Assembly (NCBI RefSeq): GCF_018837975.1
Contig: NZ_JAGSOY010000032.1
Span: 1-55,608 of the forward strand
DNA: 55,608 nucleotides
Reading direction: 5' to 3'
Source of the DNA: Zooshikella harenae
GTDB lineage: Bacteria > Pseudomonadota > Gammaproteobacteria > Pseudomonadales > Zooshikellaceae
The notes beneath the pieces were generated by a model. It was not told where the DNA came from and ran no database searches. It was given only the letters and a program-made list of their open reading frames with translations. How positions within the stretch are numbered: position 1 is the first letter of the stretch; each line of letters starts with the position of its first letter. Both the position numbers and the translations under genes were made by a program. Positions 1-7,901 of this stretch are shown piece by piece.

Positions 1-21
1 ATGGCCAAAGTCGAGATAAAA

Positions 22-43
22 AAAGCCGGTAAATACCGGCTTT
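22..43 (-). terminator. Rho-independent terminator of the PEP-CTERM-like gene
   Basis: A perfect 10-bp stem (AAAGCCGGTA / TACCGGCTTT) with a two-base loop. Read on the minus strand it runs into a tract of about eight T. It lies about 30 bases past the stop of the minus-strand gene at 75-716. Confidence 0.85.
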
Positions 44-74
44 AGATAACCCCAACGTACTGTATTATGTAAGA

Positions 75-716
75 TTAATGTCTACGCCTTCTTCCTGCCA
101 AGAGCAGCACTCCAACAAACATTAACAAACCTGATGCTGGCGCAGAAACTGAAGTTATCGGTGAAGCTGTAGCTATTACAGGCGGAGGTATTTTAGTGTT
201 GCTAGGTTTCTGTTGGGGGATATCAGATAGAACAACAATAGGTGTAACGGGTTCTCCGCCCTCACAACCAGATAAAGCGGGATCACAATCGTCAATTAAC
301 TGCTTATCATCAATATCAGGGACTTCTTGTACAGGCTGATTAGGTACTGCCAGTAGTGGAAGTATTGTTTGAAGTGGAGGCGTGTTATCAGTATATATAG
401 GTGAAAGCTGACTAACTGCCTCATACTTCCACTGATTCCCGTTAGGACCTTGGACTATAGGTAAGGCAGGTTCAACAGCTTGTGCTTTAGGTTCTTGATC
501 AGCTTTAAGTTCTACATTAACCGTAGTCACAGCGTTTGTTTCTGGCTGCTCATCAACAAGCCATTCAATCACTCGTTTAGCACCATCACGCCAGCTACTT
601 TCTTTCACTGACTGATCGTTTTTTTCAGGGTCAGCCTGAACTGGCAATGCTACAATGACTGCCAATAACAAACCACTCACCCCAAAAAATAATGAACCTC
701 TTGTTTTCACTGCCAA
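75..716 (-). CDS. Secreted protein with PEP-CTERM-like sorting tail
   Basis: 213 residues with no recognised catalytic domain. The N-terminus is a signal peptide (hydrophobic run about residues 9-26, likely cleavage after VQA near 28). The middle is low-complexity, rich in Pro, Gln and acidic residues, with a Cys-containing stretch (DDCDPALSGCEGG) near residue 145. The C-terminus has the three-part layout of exosortase substrates: a short SAPAS motif, a hydrophobic helix of about 15 residues, and a terminal Arg cluster (RRRR). The usual PEP tripeptide is replaced by SAPAS, a form I recall from marine gammaproteobacteria. If the tail works, the protein is sorted to the envelope by an exosortase not in this window. 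A clear terminator follows. The function of the mature part is unknown. Confidence 0.75.
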   Translation of the reverse strand: MAVKTRGSLFFGVSGLLLAVIVALPVQADPEKNDQSVKESSWRDGAKRVIEWLVDEQPETNAVTTVNVELKADQEPKAQAVEPALPIVQGPNGNQWKYEAVSQLSPIYTDNTPPLQTILPLLAVPNQPVQEVPDIDDKQLIDDCDPALSGCEGGEPVTPIVVLSDIPQQKPSNTKIPPPVIATASPITSVSAPASGLLMFVGVLLLAGRRRRH

Positions 717-1472
717 TACTCCTGTGTAACCCGTCCCCCATGATTGGGACTTTTTGTGGCCTACGTTGCCCCGTCCTAACTAACAACTCTAAATACAGTA
801 AGTGTTTGATCAACTAACACATGGATACTGTATTGGGTTAGATCACTAAGTCACCATGCTAAACGCTTAGTGTCTTCTTATGTTAGCAGGTGAGTCTATC
901 CACACATTTACCACTCATTTGATTCACAAACAGATTATTATTTTTTAACTAACAGGCCTTATGCTTGTTATTTAAGTTCGAGTTAATCTCAAACATTCAG
1001 CCAATGCCGTATTTATTAGTTTGGTCATACATTCACGACTTAGTCGTATTGTCATCAATATCCGCCTAATTTTTAACCACCCACTTCACATTTAATTTAT
1101 GTAATGACTAGTAATTAACAAGCAAAATACAAATCTGTTCGATATTTCACATTGATGTTAATTTATGTAAAAGAGCCTGACATAAGACGGAACATGTATC
1201 CCATACACGACTCGATGCCACTTATGTCCAAGTTAACTGACCAAACAACACAGATCACTTTTAACAGCAGGATGGATCAAATAGCTTACTTGCCCACTTT
1301 TCCTGAGGCAGAGGTATACTTTTAAGCCAAAATTGCGGAAAATTAGTAATCACGCACGTTCTCTAGAACATGATACTTACTAGGCTTTGCATAAAACGTC
1401 TCATAGTCCAAATCAGAAACTAGTGACTATTATGCTTGCAAGACGCTTTGATTCGCTTATTTTGAGGTATGC
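717..1472. other. Intergenic region with a long inverted repeat
   Basis: About 750 bases between the divergent PEP-CTERM-like gene and avtA. No coding potential seen. It holds the inverted repeat AATACAGTA (792-800) / TACTGTATT (826-834), with an inner GTGTT/AACAC pair, which could be a regulator site or transcript hairpin. Near 733-750 there is a small GTCCC/GGGAC hairpin in the leader of the minus-strand gene. I could not match the leader to a known riboswitch class. Confidence 0.4.
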
Positions 1473-2729
1473 ATGAAACTATCGGAGTTTGGAGAAAAGT
1501 TTACGAGTCAGACCGGTATACAATCCTTAATGGATGACCTGGGTAATGCCCTCGCCAGTGGTGAAGATTTCATCATGATGGGTGGTGGTAACCCAGCACA
1601 TATCCCTGCCGTAGAAGATGCCTTCAAAGCCCGACTTAGTCGCATCCTTGACAACCATCATGAATTCGTCAGACTCATTGGTATTTATGATCCTCCCCAA
1701 GGTGAGGTTGAGTTTATCAACCACTTGGTTAAACTACTTCGAAACCAATTTGGCTGGTCACTTTCGACTAAAAATATTGCTTTAACCAATGGCAGCCAAT
1801 CCGCTTTTTTCATGTTATTCAATATGTTTGCGGGACAATGCAGTGATGGAACACAACGTAAAATACAGTTACCACTGGCACCTGAGTACATAGGCTACGC
1901 AGATGCGGGACTCACTGAAAACTTTTTTTCAGCAAATCGACCCAACATCGAATATCTAGATAACCACCTGTTTAAATATCACGTTGATTTTGACCAGTTA
2001 AAGATTGATGAAACAACGGGTGCATTATGTGTTTCACGCCCCACAAACCCGACAGGCAATGTTTTAACTGATCATGAGATTGAAAAGTTAGATCGGCTGG
2101 CCAAGGCACACCACATTCCTTTACTACTCGATGGTGCTTATGGTACGCCCTTTCCCAACCTTATTTTCACTGACGCCACGCCTTATTGGAATGACAATAT
2201 TATTCTCTGTTTAAGCTTATCAAAACTAGGTTTGCCTGCAGCTAGAACAGGTATTGTGATAGCCAACGAAGAGGTAATCACTGCATTATCACGCATTAAT
2301 GCGATTATGAGTCTTGCCACAAACAGCACTGGCAGTTTAATGGCAATGGATATGGTTAAGGATGGCAGTATCCTAACCTTAAGTAATGATATTGTTCGTC
2401 CGTACTATCAACAAAAAGCCGAAAAAGCGACAAATGTTTTACAGAACGCATTGGGAGATCATGAGTATTATATTCATAAACCTGAGGGTGCAATGTTCTT
2501 ATGGCTTTGGTTTAAAGACTTACCCATTAGCAGTTTAGAGCTTTATCAGCGGTTAAAGGCCCGAGGTGTTATTGTCGTATCTGGCCATTATTTCTTTCCT
2601 GGTATGGATGCCTCCTGGCGCCACCAACACGAGTGTATTCGAGTTTCTTATGCTCAAGATGATAGTAAAGTAGCCAAAGGCTTAAAGATTATCGCGGAAG
2701 AAGTTAAACGCGCCTATCAGGAAGGTTAA
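1473..2729 (+). CDS. avtA: Valine-pyruvate aminotransferase AvtA
   Basis: 418 residues, the full family length. This PLP enzyme of fold type I moves the amino group between valine and pyruvate, giving alanine and 2-oxoisovalerate, in the cytosol. The sequence tracks E. coli AvtA closely: ALTNGSQSAFF near residue 103, PLAPEYIGYADAGL near 134, SRPTNPTGN near 188, and the PLP lysine K251 in SLSKLGLP. EGAMFLWLWFKDLP near the C-terminus is also typical. The ATG is preceded by GAGG at proper spacing. It stands alone, convergent with the aot operon, with a shared hairpin terminator. Confidence 0.95.
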   Translation: MKLSEFGEKFTSQTGIQSLMDDLGNALASGEDFIMMGGGNPAHIPAVEDAFKARLSRILDNHHEFVRLIGIYDPPQGEVEFINHLVKLLRNQFGWSLSTKNIALTNGSQSAFFMLFNMFAGQCSDGTQRKIQLPLAPEYIGYADAGLTENFFSANRPNIEYLDNHLFKYHVDFDQLKIDETTGALCVSRPTNPTGNVLTDHEIEKLDRLAKAHHIPLLLDGAYGTPFPNLIFTDATPYWNDNIILCLSLSKLGLPAARTGIVIANEEVITALSRINAIMSLATNSTGSLMAMDMVKDGSILTLSNDIVRPYYQQKAEKATNVLQNALGDHEYYIHKPEGAMFLWLWFKDLPISSLELYQRLKARGVIVVSGHYFFPGMDASWRHQHECIRVSYAQDDSKVAKGLKIIAEEVKRAYQEG

Positions 2730-2750
2730 ATAAGTAGGAAGGTACTCAGT

Positions 2751-2787
2751 AAAAAAAGTAGGCCTAATAAAGGCCTTCTTTTTTTAA
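2751..2787. terminator. Bidirectional terminator between avtA and aotM
   Basis: AGGCCT arms extended by flanking A-run and T-run (A7 before, T7 after). It reads as a Rho-independent terminator on both strands, serving avtA (+) and the aot operon (-). Confidence 0.85.
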
Positions 2788-2805
2788 GCGAACATACGAA
2801 ATGTA

Positions 2806-3525
2806 TTATGAGCGTGGACGAAGATGAGCTAACCAACGATGTTCCAACTGTTTAAACGCCCAAACAATCAGAAATGTCAGCATCATATAAAGTAAACCTG
2901 CAAATATAAATGCTTCAAAAGGGGTATAAAAACGTGAATAAACAACACGTGCAACCCCGGTAATATCCATGATTGTAACCACCCCCGCAATGGCAGAACC
3001 GTGAAGCATAAAAACCACTTCATTACAATAAGCAGGCAAAGCCCGTCTAAATGCACTGGGTAAAATAATGCGGTAAAAAGTTTGAAAATAACTCATACCA
3101 TAGGCTTTAGCTGCTTCAATTTCACCTCTGGGTGTTTCCTTCATCGCTCCCCGAATAATTTCTGTCGTGTAAGCCGCTGTATTCAACGTAAAAGCAACTA
3201 ACGCACAGTAATAAGCATCCTTAAAAAAAGCACCAATTGATGAAGCATTTAAGTCAATAAACTGCCCCATTCCATAATATATTAAAAAGAGCTGCACCAG
3301 TAATGGGGTTCCCCGGAAAAAATAGGTATAAAGCCAAACGGGCCAAGCTACCCAGCGATTTTTGGATAATCGTAAAACAGCCAAAGGTACAGCCATACAT
3401 AATCCGATCACCAGAGAAATAAACACTAGCTGAACGGTCATCACCAGACCGTCAAAGTACATCGGGAGGTTATCAAGAATAACTTTGTAATCAACGTACT
3501 GGAGAATAACTTCTTTAAAATCCAC
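2806..3525 (-). CDS. aotM: Arginine/ornithine ABC transporter permease AotM (HisM-type)
   Basis: 239-residue inner-membrane permease of the polar amino-acid uptake family (HisM/AotM). It has about five membrane helices and the cytoplasmic coupling loop GEIEAAKAYGMS that docks on the ATPase. FFRGTPLLVQLFLIYYG near residue 75 is the usual family signature. I chose the GTG at 3525: a strong GGGAGG lies nine bases upstream and the start sits four bases after the aotQ stop. A GTG ten codons further upstream would overlap aotQ and lacks such a site. It is the last gene of the aotP-J-Q-M operon and should pair with AotQ as a heterodimeric channel. Confidence 0.92.
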   Translation of the reverse strand: MDFKEVILQYVDYKVILDNLPMYFDGLVMTVQLVFISLVIGLCMAVPLAVLRLSKNRWVAWPVWLYTYFFRGTPLLVQLFLIYYGMGQFIDLNASSIGAFFKDAYYCALVAFTLNTAAYTTEIIRGAMKETPRGEIEAAKAYGMSYFQTFYRIILPSAFRRALPAYCNEVVFMLHGSAIAGVVTIMDITGVARVVYSRFYTPFEAFIFAGLLYMMLTFLIVWAFKQLEHRWLAHLRPRS

Positions 3526-3529
3526 GAGC

Positions 3530-4222
3530 TTAGGCCTCCCGACTGACACTGGCACTAAAGTGACGCTCAGCCCAATTCAATAATAAAATTGAAACAGTGG
3601 TATACAATAAGAAAATCAAGCAAACCGCAAAATAAAATGTAAACGGTTCTTGAGTTGAACCAGAGGCAAGCTGCGCTTTTCTGACCATATCTTCAAGTCC
3701 AATAATGGCCACGAGTGCTGTGGTCTTAAGTAAAACTAACCAATTATTACCAAACCCAGGTAAAGCATGCCGCATCATTTGTGGAAATAAAATCCGTCGA
3801 AAAATCAGCCATGGAGTCATGCCATAAGCCTTACCCGCTTCAAGCTGGCCTTGGTCAACGGCCATAATGGCCCCTCTAAATGTTTCAGCCATATACGCAC
3901 CAAAAATAAAACCGATGGTGAGTACACCTGCTATAAACGGGTTAACATCAATATATTCCTCATAGCCTACCGACTCAGCAATAACGTTAACAAGCATTTG
4001 GCCGCCATAAAAAATTAATAGCATTAAAACCAAATCAGGAATACCACGAATGACTGTTGTATAAAGGGTACCAATGACACGTAAAGGTGTCGCTTTTGAT
4101 AGTTTGGCCAGTGCTGTCAAAATTCCCAGAACAACCGAAATAAACAAGGACGACAATGCAACCTGCAATGTAACCCAAGCTCCACTCACTAAACTGGCTT
4201 CATAGCCATGCAAACCTAGCAT
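3530..4222 (-). CDS. aotQ: Arginine/ornithine ABC transporter permease AotQ (HisQ-type)
   Basis: 230-residue permease, partner of AotM. It has about five membrane helices, a TVIRGIPDLVLMLLIFYGG signature near residue 58, and the coupling loop QLEAGKAYGMTP near 127. The ATG at 4222 gives the N-terminus MLGLHGYEASLVSGAWVTL, normal for HisQ/AotQ. It follows aotJ with an 86-base gap that contains a 14-bp hairpin, so it is probably expressed below the binding protein. The substrate is inferred from family and from the argR/AST neighbourhood; histidine or lysine cannot be excluded. Confidence 0.92.
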   Translation of the reverse strand: MLGLHGYEASLVSGAWVTLQVALSSLFISVVLGILTALAKLSKATPLRVIGTLYTTVIRGIPDLVLMLLIFYGGQMLVNVIAESVGYEEYIDVNPFIAGVLTIGFIFGAYMAETFRGAIMAVDQGQLEAGKAYGMTPWLIFRRILFPQMMRHALPGFGNNWLVLLKTTALVAIIGLEDMVRKAQLASGSTQEPFTFYFAVCLIFLLYTTVSILLLNWAERHFSASVSREA

Positions 4223-4255
4223 GATTGTTACTTCTCACTATATTTACTATGGTAA

Positions 4256-4298
4256 TTTGACGTATTTATCTGCAAAAAAAACAAATAAATACGTCAAA
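4256..4298 (-). terminator. Intercistronic hairpin between aotJ and aotQ
   Basis: A perfect 14-bp inverted repeat, TTTGACGTATTTAT (4256-4269) and ATAAATACGTCAAA (4285-4298), with a 15-base loop, entirely inside the 86-base gap. No strong T-run follows it on the minus strand, so it fits a partial terminator or an mRNA 3'-end stabiliser that would leave aotJ in excess over the permeases. Confidence 0.7.
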
Positions 4299-4308
4299 AC
4301 ATCAAATG

Positions 4309-5079
4309 TTATTGTCCGTAAATATCAAAATCGAAATAGCGTTTTTGAATTTTATCGTAGGTACCATCTGCACGGATTTGCTTAATCGCTTTATTAAACA
4401 GATCTTTTAGATCTTTATTTTGTTTGCGAATGGCAATACCAATACCTTCACCAAACCATTTTTGATCACTGATTGTAGGGCCAAAAAATTCGTAATTATC
4501 CCCACCTTCTTTTTTTAAAAAGCCATCAGATAGCGGAATAATATCGCCTAATAACAAGTCCAAACGTCCAGCTTTCATATCCAAATAAGCTTCATCTTGT
4601 GTACTGTAACGTTTAATTGTCACAGCTTCCCCATAAACATCCGTTAAATAACGGTCTGATGTAGTGGATCGTTGAACACCAACCACTTTCCCCTTTAAAC
4701 CTTCAGGAGAAATAGCAATGTCAGCTCCTTTTTTTCGAACAAAGCGGACGGGGGTATGATAATACTTATCAGTAAAATCTACTTTTTGCTTACGCTCTTC
4801 AGTAATCGACATAGATGCAATAATGGCATCAAATTTACGTGAGAGGAGTGAGGGAATCATTCCATCCCAATCCTGGGGTACCATTTTACATTTCACCTTC
4901 ATGGACTGGCATAATGCATTAGCAATATCAATATCAAATCCCTTTACCTCACCTGATTCTGTTGTATAACTAAAGGGAGGGTATGCGCCTTCAACGCCTA
5001 TCCGTACTGTTTTCCATTCCTTTGCGGCAGCGGTAGCTGAAAGGGCAAACACGACAACCATCATCATTATTTTCTTCAT
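4309..5079 (-). CDS. aotJ: Periplasmic arginine/ornithine-binding protein AotJ
   Basis: 256-residue substrate-binding protein of the ABC uptake system (SBP_bac_3 fold). A signal peptide (MKKIMMMVVVFALSATAAA) ends near residue 19. Mature landmarks are the family's VRIGVEGAYPPFSY start, GFDIDIANALC, the DWDGMIPSLLSRKFDAIIASMSIT block and VGVQRSTTSDRYL. The start has AGGAG upstream. It follows aotP by 74 bases and precedes the permeases, with a hairpin after its stop. Exact ligand preference among arginine, ornithine, lysine and histidine is not readable from sequence alone. Confidence 0.92.
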   Translation of the reverse strand: MKKIMMMVVVFALSATAAAKEWKTVRIGVEGAYPPFSYTTESGEVKGFDIDIANALCQSMKVKCKMVPQDWDGMIPSLLSRKFDAIIASMSITEERKQKVDFTDKYYHTPVRFVRKKGADIAISPEGLKGKVVGVQRSTTSDRYLTDVYGEAVTIKRYSTQDEAYLDMKAGRLDLLLGDIIPLSDGFLKKEGGDNYEFFGPTISDQKWFGEGIGIAIRKQNKDLKDLFNKAIKQIRADGTYDKIQKRYFDFDIYGQ

Positions 5080-5153
5080 AAGGTGACTCCTGCTTATTGT
5101 CTTTATTGTTTTTCCATGGTTAACAGCGTAGCCAAAATATACTGGCTACGTCG

Positions 5154-5924
5154 TTAATAGCTGGTTGACAGGAATTGCTGAAGACGTTCAGTTTGTGGAT
5201 TAGTAAATAATTCCTGAGGAGGGCCTTGCTCTGCAATTAACCCTTGATGCAAAAACATCACATGATTAGAAACATCCCGAGCAAAAGCCATTTCATGTGT
5301 CACGATAATCATAGTACGCCCCTCTTCTGCCAGATCATGCATGACTTTTAATACTTCACCCACAAGTTCTGGATCTAATGCTGAGGTTGGCTCATCAAAT
5401 AGCATCACTTCAGGATCAACAGCTAATGCCCTGGCAATAGCTGCGCGTTGTTGTTGACCGCCTGACAGCTGCCCCGGATAGTAATCTCGACGCTCATAAA
5501 TACCTACTTTCTGCAATAAATGCTCGGCTGCTTCAATAGCCTGCTTTTTAGGTATTTTCAGCACATGTATTGGCGCCTCAGTGATGTTTTGCAAAATAGT
5601 CATATGAGACCACAGGTTAAAACTTTGAAAAACCATTGATAAACGCGCTCGAATGCGCTCAACCTGTTTAGCATCTGCTGGGATTGTATTTCCTGAACGA
5701 TCCTGTTTCATTTCGATCAGTTCACCATGAACTTTAACCAAACCAGAGGTGGGAATTTCCAGCATATTAATACAACGGAGAAAGGTGCTTTTTCCTGAAC
5801 CAGAGGAGCCTATCATGGAAATCACTTCACCTTTTTCAGCAGTGAGTGATACCCCTTTGAGTACTTCGTGGGCGCCAAAATATTTATGAATATCTTCAAG
5901 CTCTAAGGCAGGTACTTCTGTCAT
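5154..5924 (-). CDS. aotP: Arginine/ornithine ABC transporter ATPase AotP (HisP-type)
   Basis: 256-residue nucleotide-binding subunit on the cytoplasmic face. Walker A is GSSGSGKST near residue 38, the ABC signature LSGGQQQRAAIARAL near 153, Walker B VMLFDEPTSALD near 173, and the switch His is in IIVTHEM near 207. It is the first gene of the minus-strand transporter operon; in Pseudomonas the ATPase comes last, so the order differs. A short CCCCT/AGGGG hairpin lies just upstream of the start. Transcription probably responds to ArgR, as the aot operon does in P. aeruginosa. Confidence 0.93.
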   Translation of the reverse strand: MTEVPALELEDIHKYFGAHEVLKGVSLTAEKGEVISMIGSSGSGKSTFLRCINMLEIPTSGLVKVHGELIEMKQDRSGNTIPADAKQVERIRARLSMVFQSFNLWSHMTILQNITEAPIHVLKIPKKQAIEAAEHLLQKVGIYERRDYYPGQLSGGQQQRAAIARALAVDPEVMLFDEPTSALDPELVGEVLKVMHDLAEEGRTMIIVTHEMAFARDVSNHVMFLHQGLIAEQGPPQELFTNPQTERLQQFLSTSY

Positions 5925-6413
5925 TATTTTTCTTGCCCCTGGAAGGGGTTACTCCTTTATAAATGATACACAAGGTACAACCACCTATTTCGAAAAGCAC
6001 ACTAGGCTGTACTACCCGACTACTTAGTACCTAACTTTTTAAGCATTATTTAAAGAAAAAACGACAAGAGACGTTTTTGAAACGCTTATATTAAAAAGTC
6101 ATTACACACTAAGCATTAATACCTGATTGTACATAAAATTTATTATTTTTGTAGCGCATCACACTTTTCACAGGTTAAATATCATAAAACGATCACTTAT
6201 AAGCTTGACATTTAATTTATAGTTAAAGAAAAACCCGCTCAAGTAAAAACCACAAGCATGATACGTATTAACCGTACTTTATATTCGGTTTGCACAAACA
6301 TACCAGATAATCATCTAACCTAATGTCGCAAATAAGCCTATCTTTTACACATTCGCGACCATTCTCAGCAAAAATGACTTACTAGGCATCAAAAACTTGA
6401 ACCAATTCTAATT
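5925..6413. other. Intergenic region upstream of the aot operon
   Basis: About 490 bases between argR (3' end) and aotP (5' end). No gene seen. At 6340-6360 on the minus strand is GGTCGC-N8-AA-N5, one base off the P. aeruginosa ArgR half-site. A TGTCGC also lies at 6324-6329 on the plus strand but lacks the AA. These are weak ArgR-site candidates more than 400 bases from aotP. Confidence 0.35.
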
Positions 6414-7469
6414 TTAACGCTGAGGCTGCTCGTGGCTACCAAACAATGTTCCCGTTGGTGGTTGCTGACTGCGCTCTTGCTGTTTAACCCGCTCCTGTCT
6501 AGGGGTTATACCAAAATGATTACGGTAGGTCGTACTGAAGTGAGATGCTGTGGCAAAGCCACACATGGTTCCAACTTGCGCAATGGGTTTATCTGTTTGC
6601 TGTAATAGCTGCCTGGCTCGTTCCAGTCTCAGCTGTAAATAGTATTTTGAGGGTACACTCTGCAGATGTTTTCGAAAAAGTCGCTCTAAGTGACGTCGAG
6701 ACAAGCCTACATGATAAGCAAGGTCATCCGTACTCAATGGCTCTTCAATATTGGCCTCCATCAGGGTTACGGCTTCTATAAGTTTTGAGTGACTGGTACC
6801 AATACGTACTTTGAGAGGAATACGCTGAGGATCTTCACCTGGTCGAATTCGCTCACATACAAACTGTTCGGAAATCGTCGAGGCTAAATCTAAGCTATGA
6901 TGCTTACCTATCAAAAACAGCATCATATCCATAGCTGCAGTGCCTCCACTACAGGTATAGCGCTGGCCATCAATTTCAAACAAATTGCTGGTCACCCGTG
7001 TCTGGGGAAACTCTTCCCGTAAACTCACTAAGTCCCACCAATGGATTGTCGCTTTATAGCCATCTAATAACCCAGCACAAGCAAGCACATAACTACCTGT
7101 ACCAATACCGCCAATAGCCATGTTGCCATGTTGATGTTTTCGCAACCAGGCAATCACACTTTCATTGCCCGTTCGTGCAACAGGACTTGCCCCACAAACA
7201 AAGATTGTATCTAACTCTGGAATGGCTTCCAAACTGCAATCTGCCAGGGTAGAAACACCACTACTACTCGCTACAGCCTCACCATCAGCGCTAATCACAG
7301 TACACTCATAGAGCTCTTGTTCTGTAACCCAATTTGCCATCCTAAGTGGCTCTATCGCTGACGAAAAAGCAATCAATGAAAAATTAGGTAATAGCAAAAA
7401 ACCAAAATGTAACGGTTTCACTGATACCTTTTCTTGTGCGTTATGGTGTTGTACTTCAAACACAACCAT
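6414..7469 (-). CDS. argR: Arginine regulator ArgR (AraC family, GATase1-like sensor)
   Basis: 351-residue transcription regulator. Residues about 20-190 form a DJ-1/GATase1-like domain beginning GFLLLPNFSLIAFSSAIEPLRMANW, which is near-diagnostic of Pseudomonas-type ArgR; this is unrelated to E. coli ArgR. The C-terminal AraC double helix-turn-helix lies about 235-330 (LSTDDLAYHVGLSRRHLERLF; IAQVGTMCGFATASHFSTTYR). In P. aeruginosa this protein binds tandem TGTCGC-N8-AA-N5 sites and controls aot, aru, arc and gdhB, all present here. It is divergent from gdhB, with a two-half-site operator between them, so autoregulation is likely. Confidence 0.93.
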   Translation of the reverse strand: MVVFEVQHHNAQEKVSVKPLHFGFLLLPNFSLIAFSSAIEPLRMANWVTEQELYECTVISADGEAVASSSGVSTLADCSLEAIPELDTIFVCGASPVARTGNESVIAWLRKHQHGNMAIGGIGTGSYVLACAGLLDGYKATIHWWDLVSLREEFPQTRVTSNLFEIDGQRYTCSGGTAAMDMMLFLIGKHHSLDLASTISEQFVCERIRPGEDPQRIPLKVRIGTSHSKLIEAVTLMEANIEEPLSTDDLAYHVGLSRRHLERLFRKHLQSVPSKYYLQLRLERARQLLQQTDKPIAQVGTMCGFATASHFSTTYRNHFGITPRQERVKQQERSQQPPTGTLFGSHEQPQR

Positions 7470-7633
7470 AGGGCATCTTGTCTCTTTATTCTGTTATCAA
7501 TAGACCTAACCAAGCATCTTATTCAAGAACCAATAGAATTATTCGCCACAACAGCAAAATGGTGGGTATTGAATATTAGCTTGGTACGGTAAGTAGGCAA
7601 AATTTCACACACCATAGCCCAAAAACGAAAAAA

Positions 7634-7675
7634 TGTCATATGCACATAACAACTTGTCGCATCCTTTAAAAAAAT
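7634..7675 (+). promoter_or_regulatory. ArgR operator: two tandem 21-bp half-sites
   Basis: TGTCAT-N8-AA-N5 at 7634 is followed exactly 21 bases later by TGTCGC-N8-AA-N5 at 7655. This is the direct-repeat arrangement described for P. aeruginosa ArgR (TGTCGCN8AAN5 twice), with only the first hexamer's last two bases off. It lies 165 bases from the argR start and 227 bases from the gdhB start, so it can serve either divergent promoter. Confidence 0.7.
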
Positions 7676-7758
7676 TAGCTATGCCTTCACATGGACAATA
7701 GCTCATAATCCAGCCTAGCCAAGAAAAAAATACCCAGCTTGTGCATGTAGAAACGTTC

Positions 7759-7804
7759 TTTTCATCACATAGCACATGTGAAGCATAAATTAGTGTGATG
7801 AAAA
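7759..7804. promoter_or_regulatory. 11-bp inverted repeat upstream of gdhB
   Basis: TTTTCATCACA (7759-7769) and TGTGATGAAAA (7794-7804) are perfect arms with 24 bases between them. The spacer contains the palindrome CACATGTG. It is about 100 bases before the gdhB start, so it may be an operator or a leader hairpin. The binding factor is not identified. Confidence 0.4.
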
Positions 7805-7901
7805 CGACTGTAGCCCAAATAAAGCAAAAATAATGGGTGTTAGATAATTATACTACACCACAACTGTAATATTTCGCCTATGTACTACCAGAACCAAATC
7901 T

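Noticed and set aside
717-790. A cyclic-di-GMP riboswitch in the leader of the PEP-CTERM-like gene
   Set aside because: There is a small hairpin and a GC-rich stretch, but the conserved GEMM core could not be matched.
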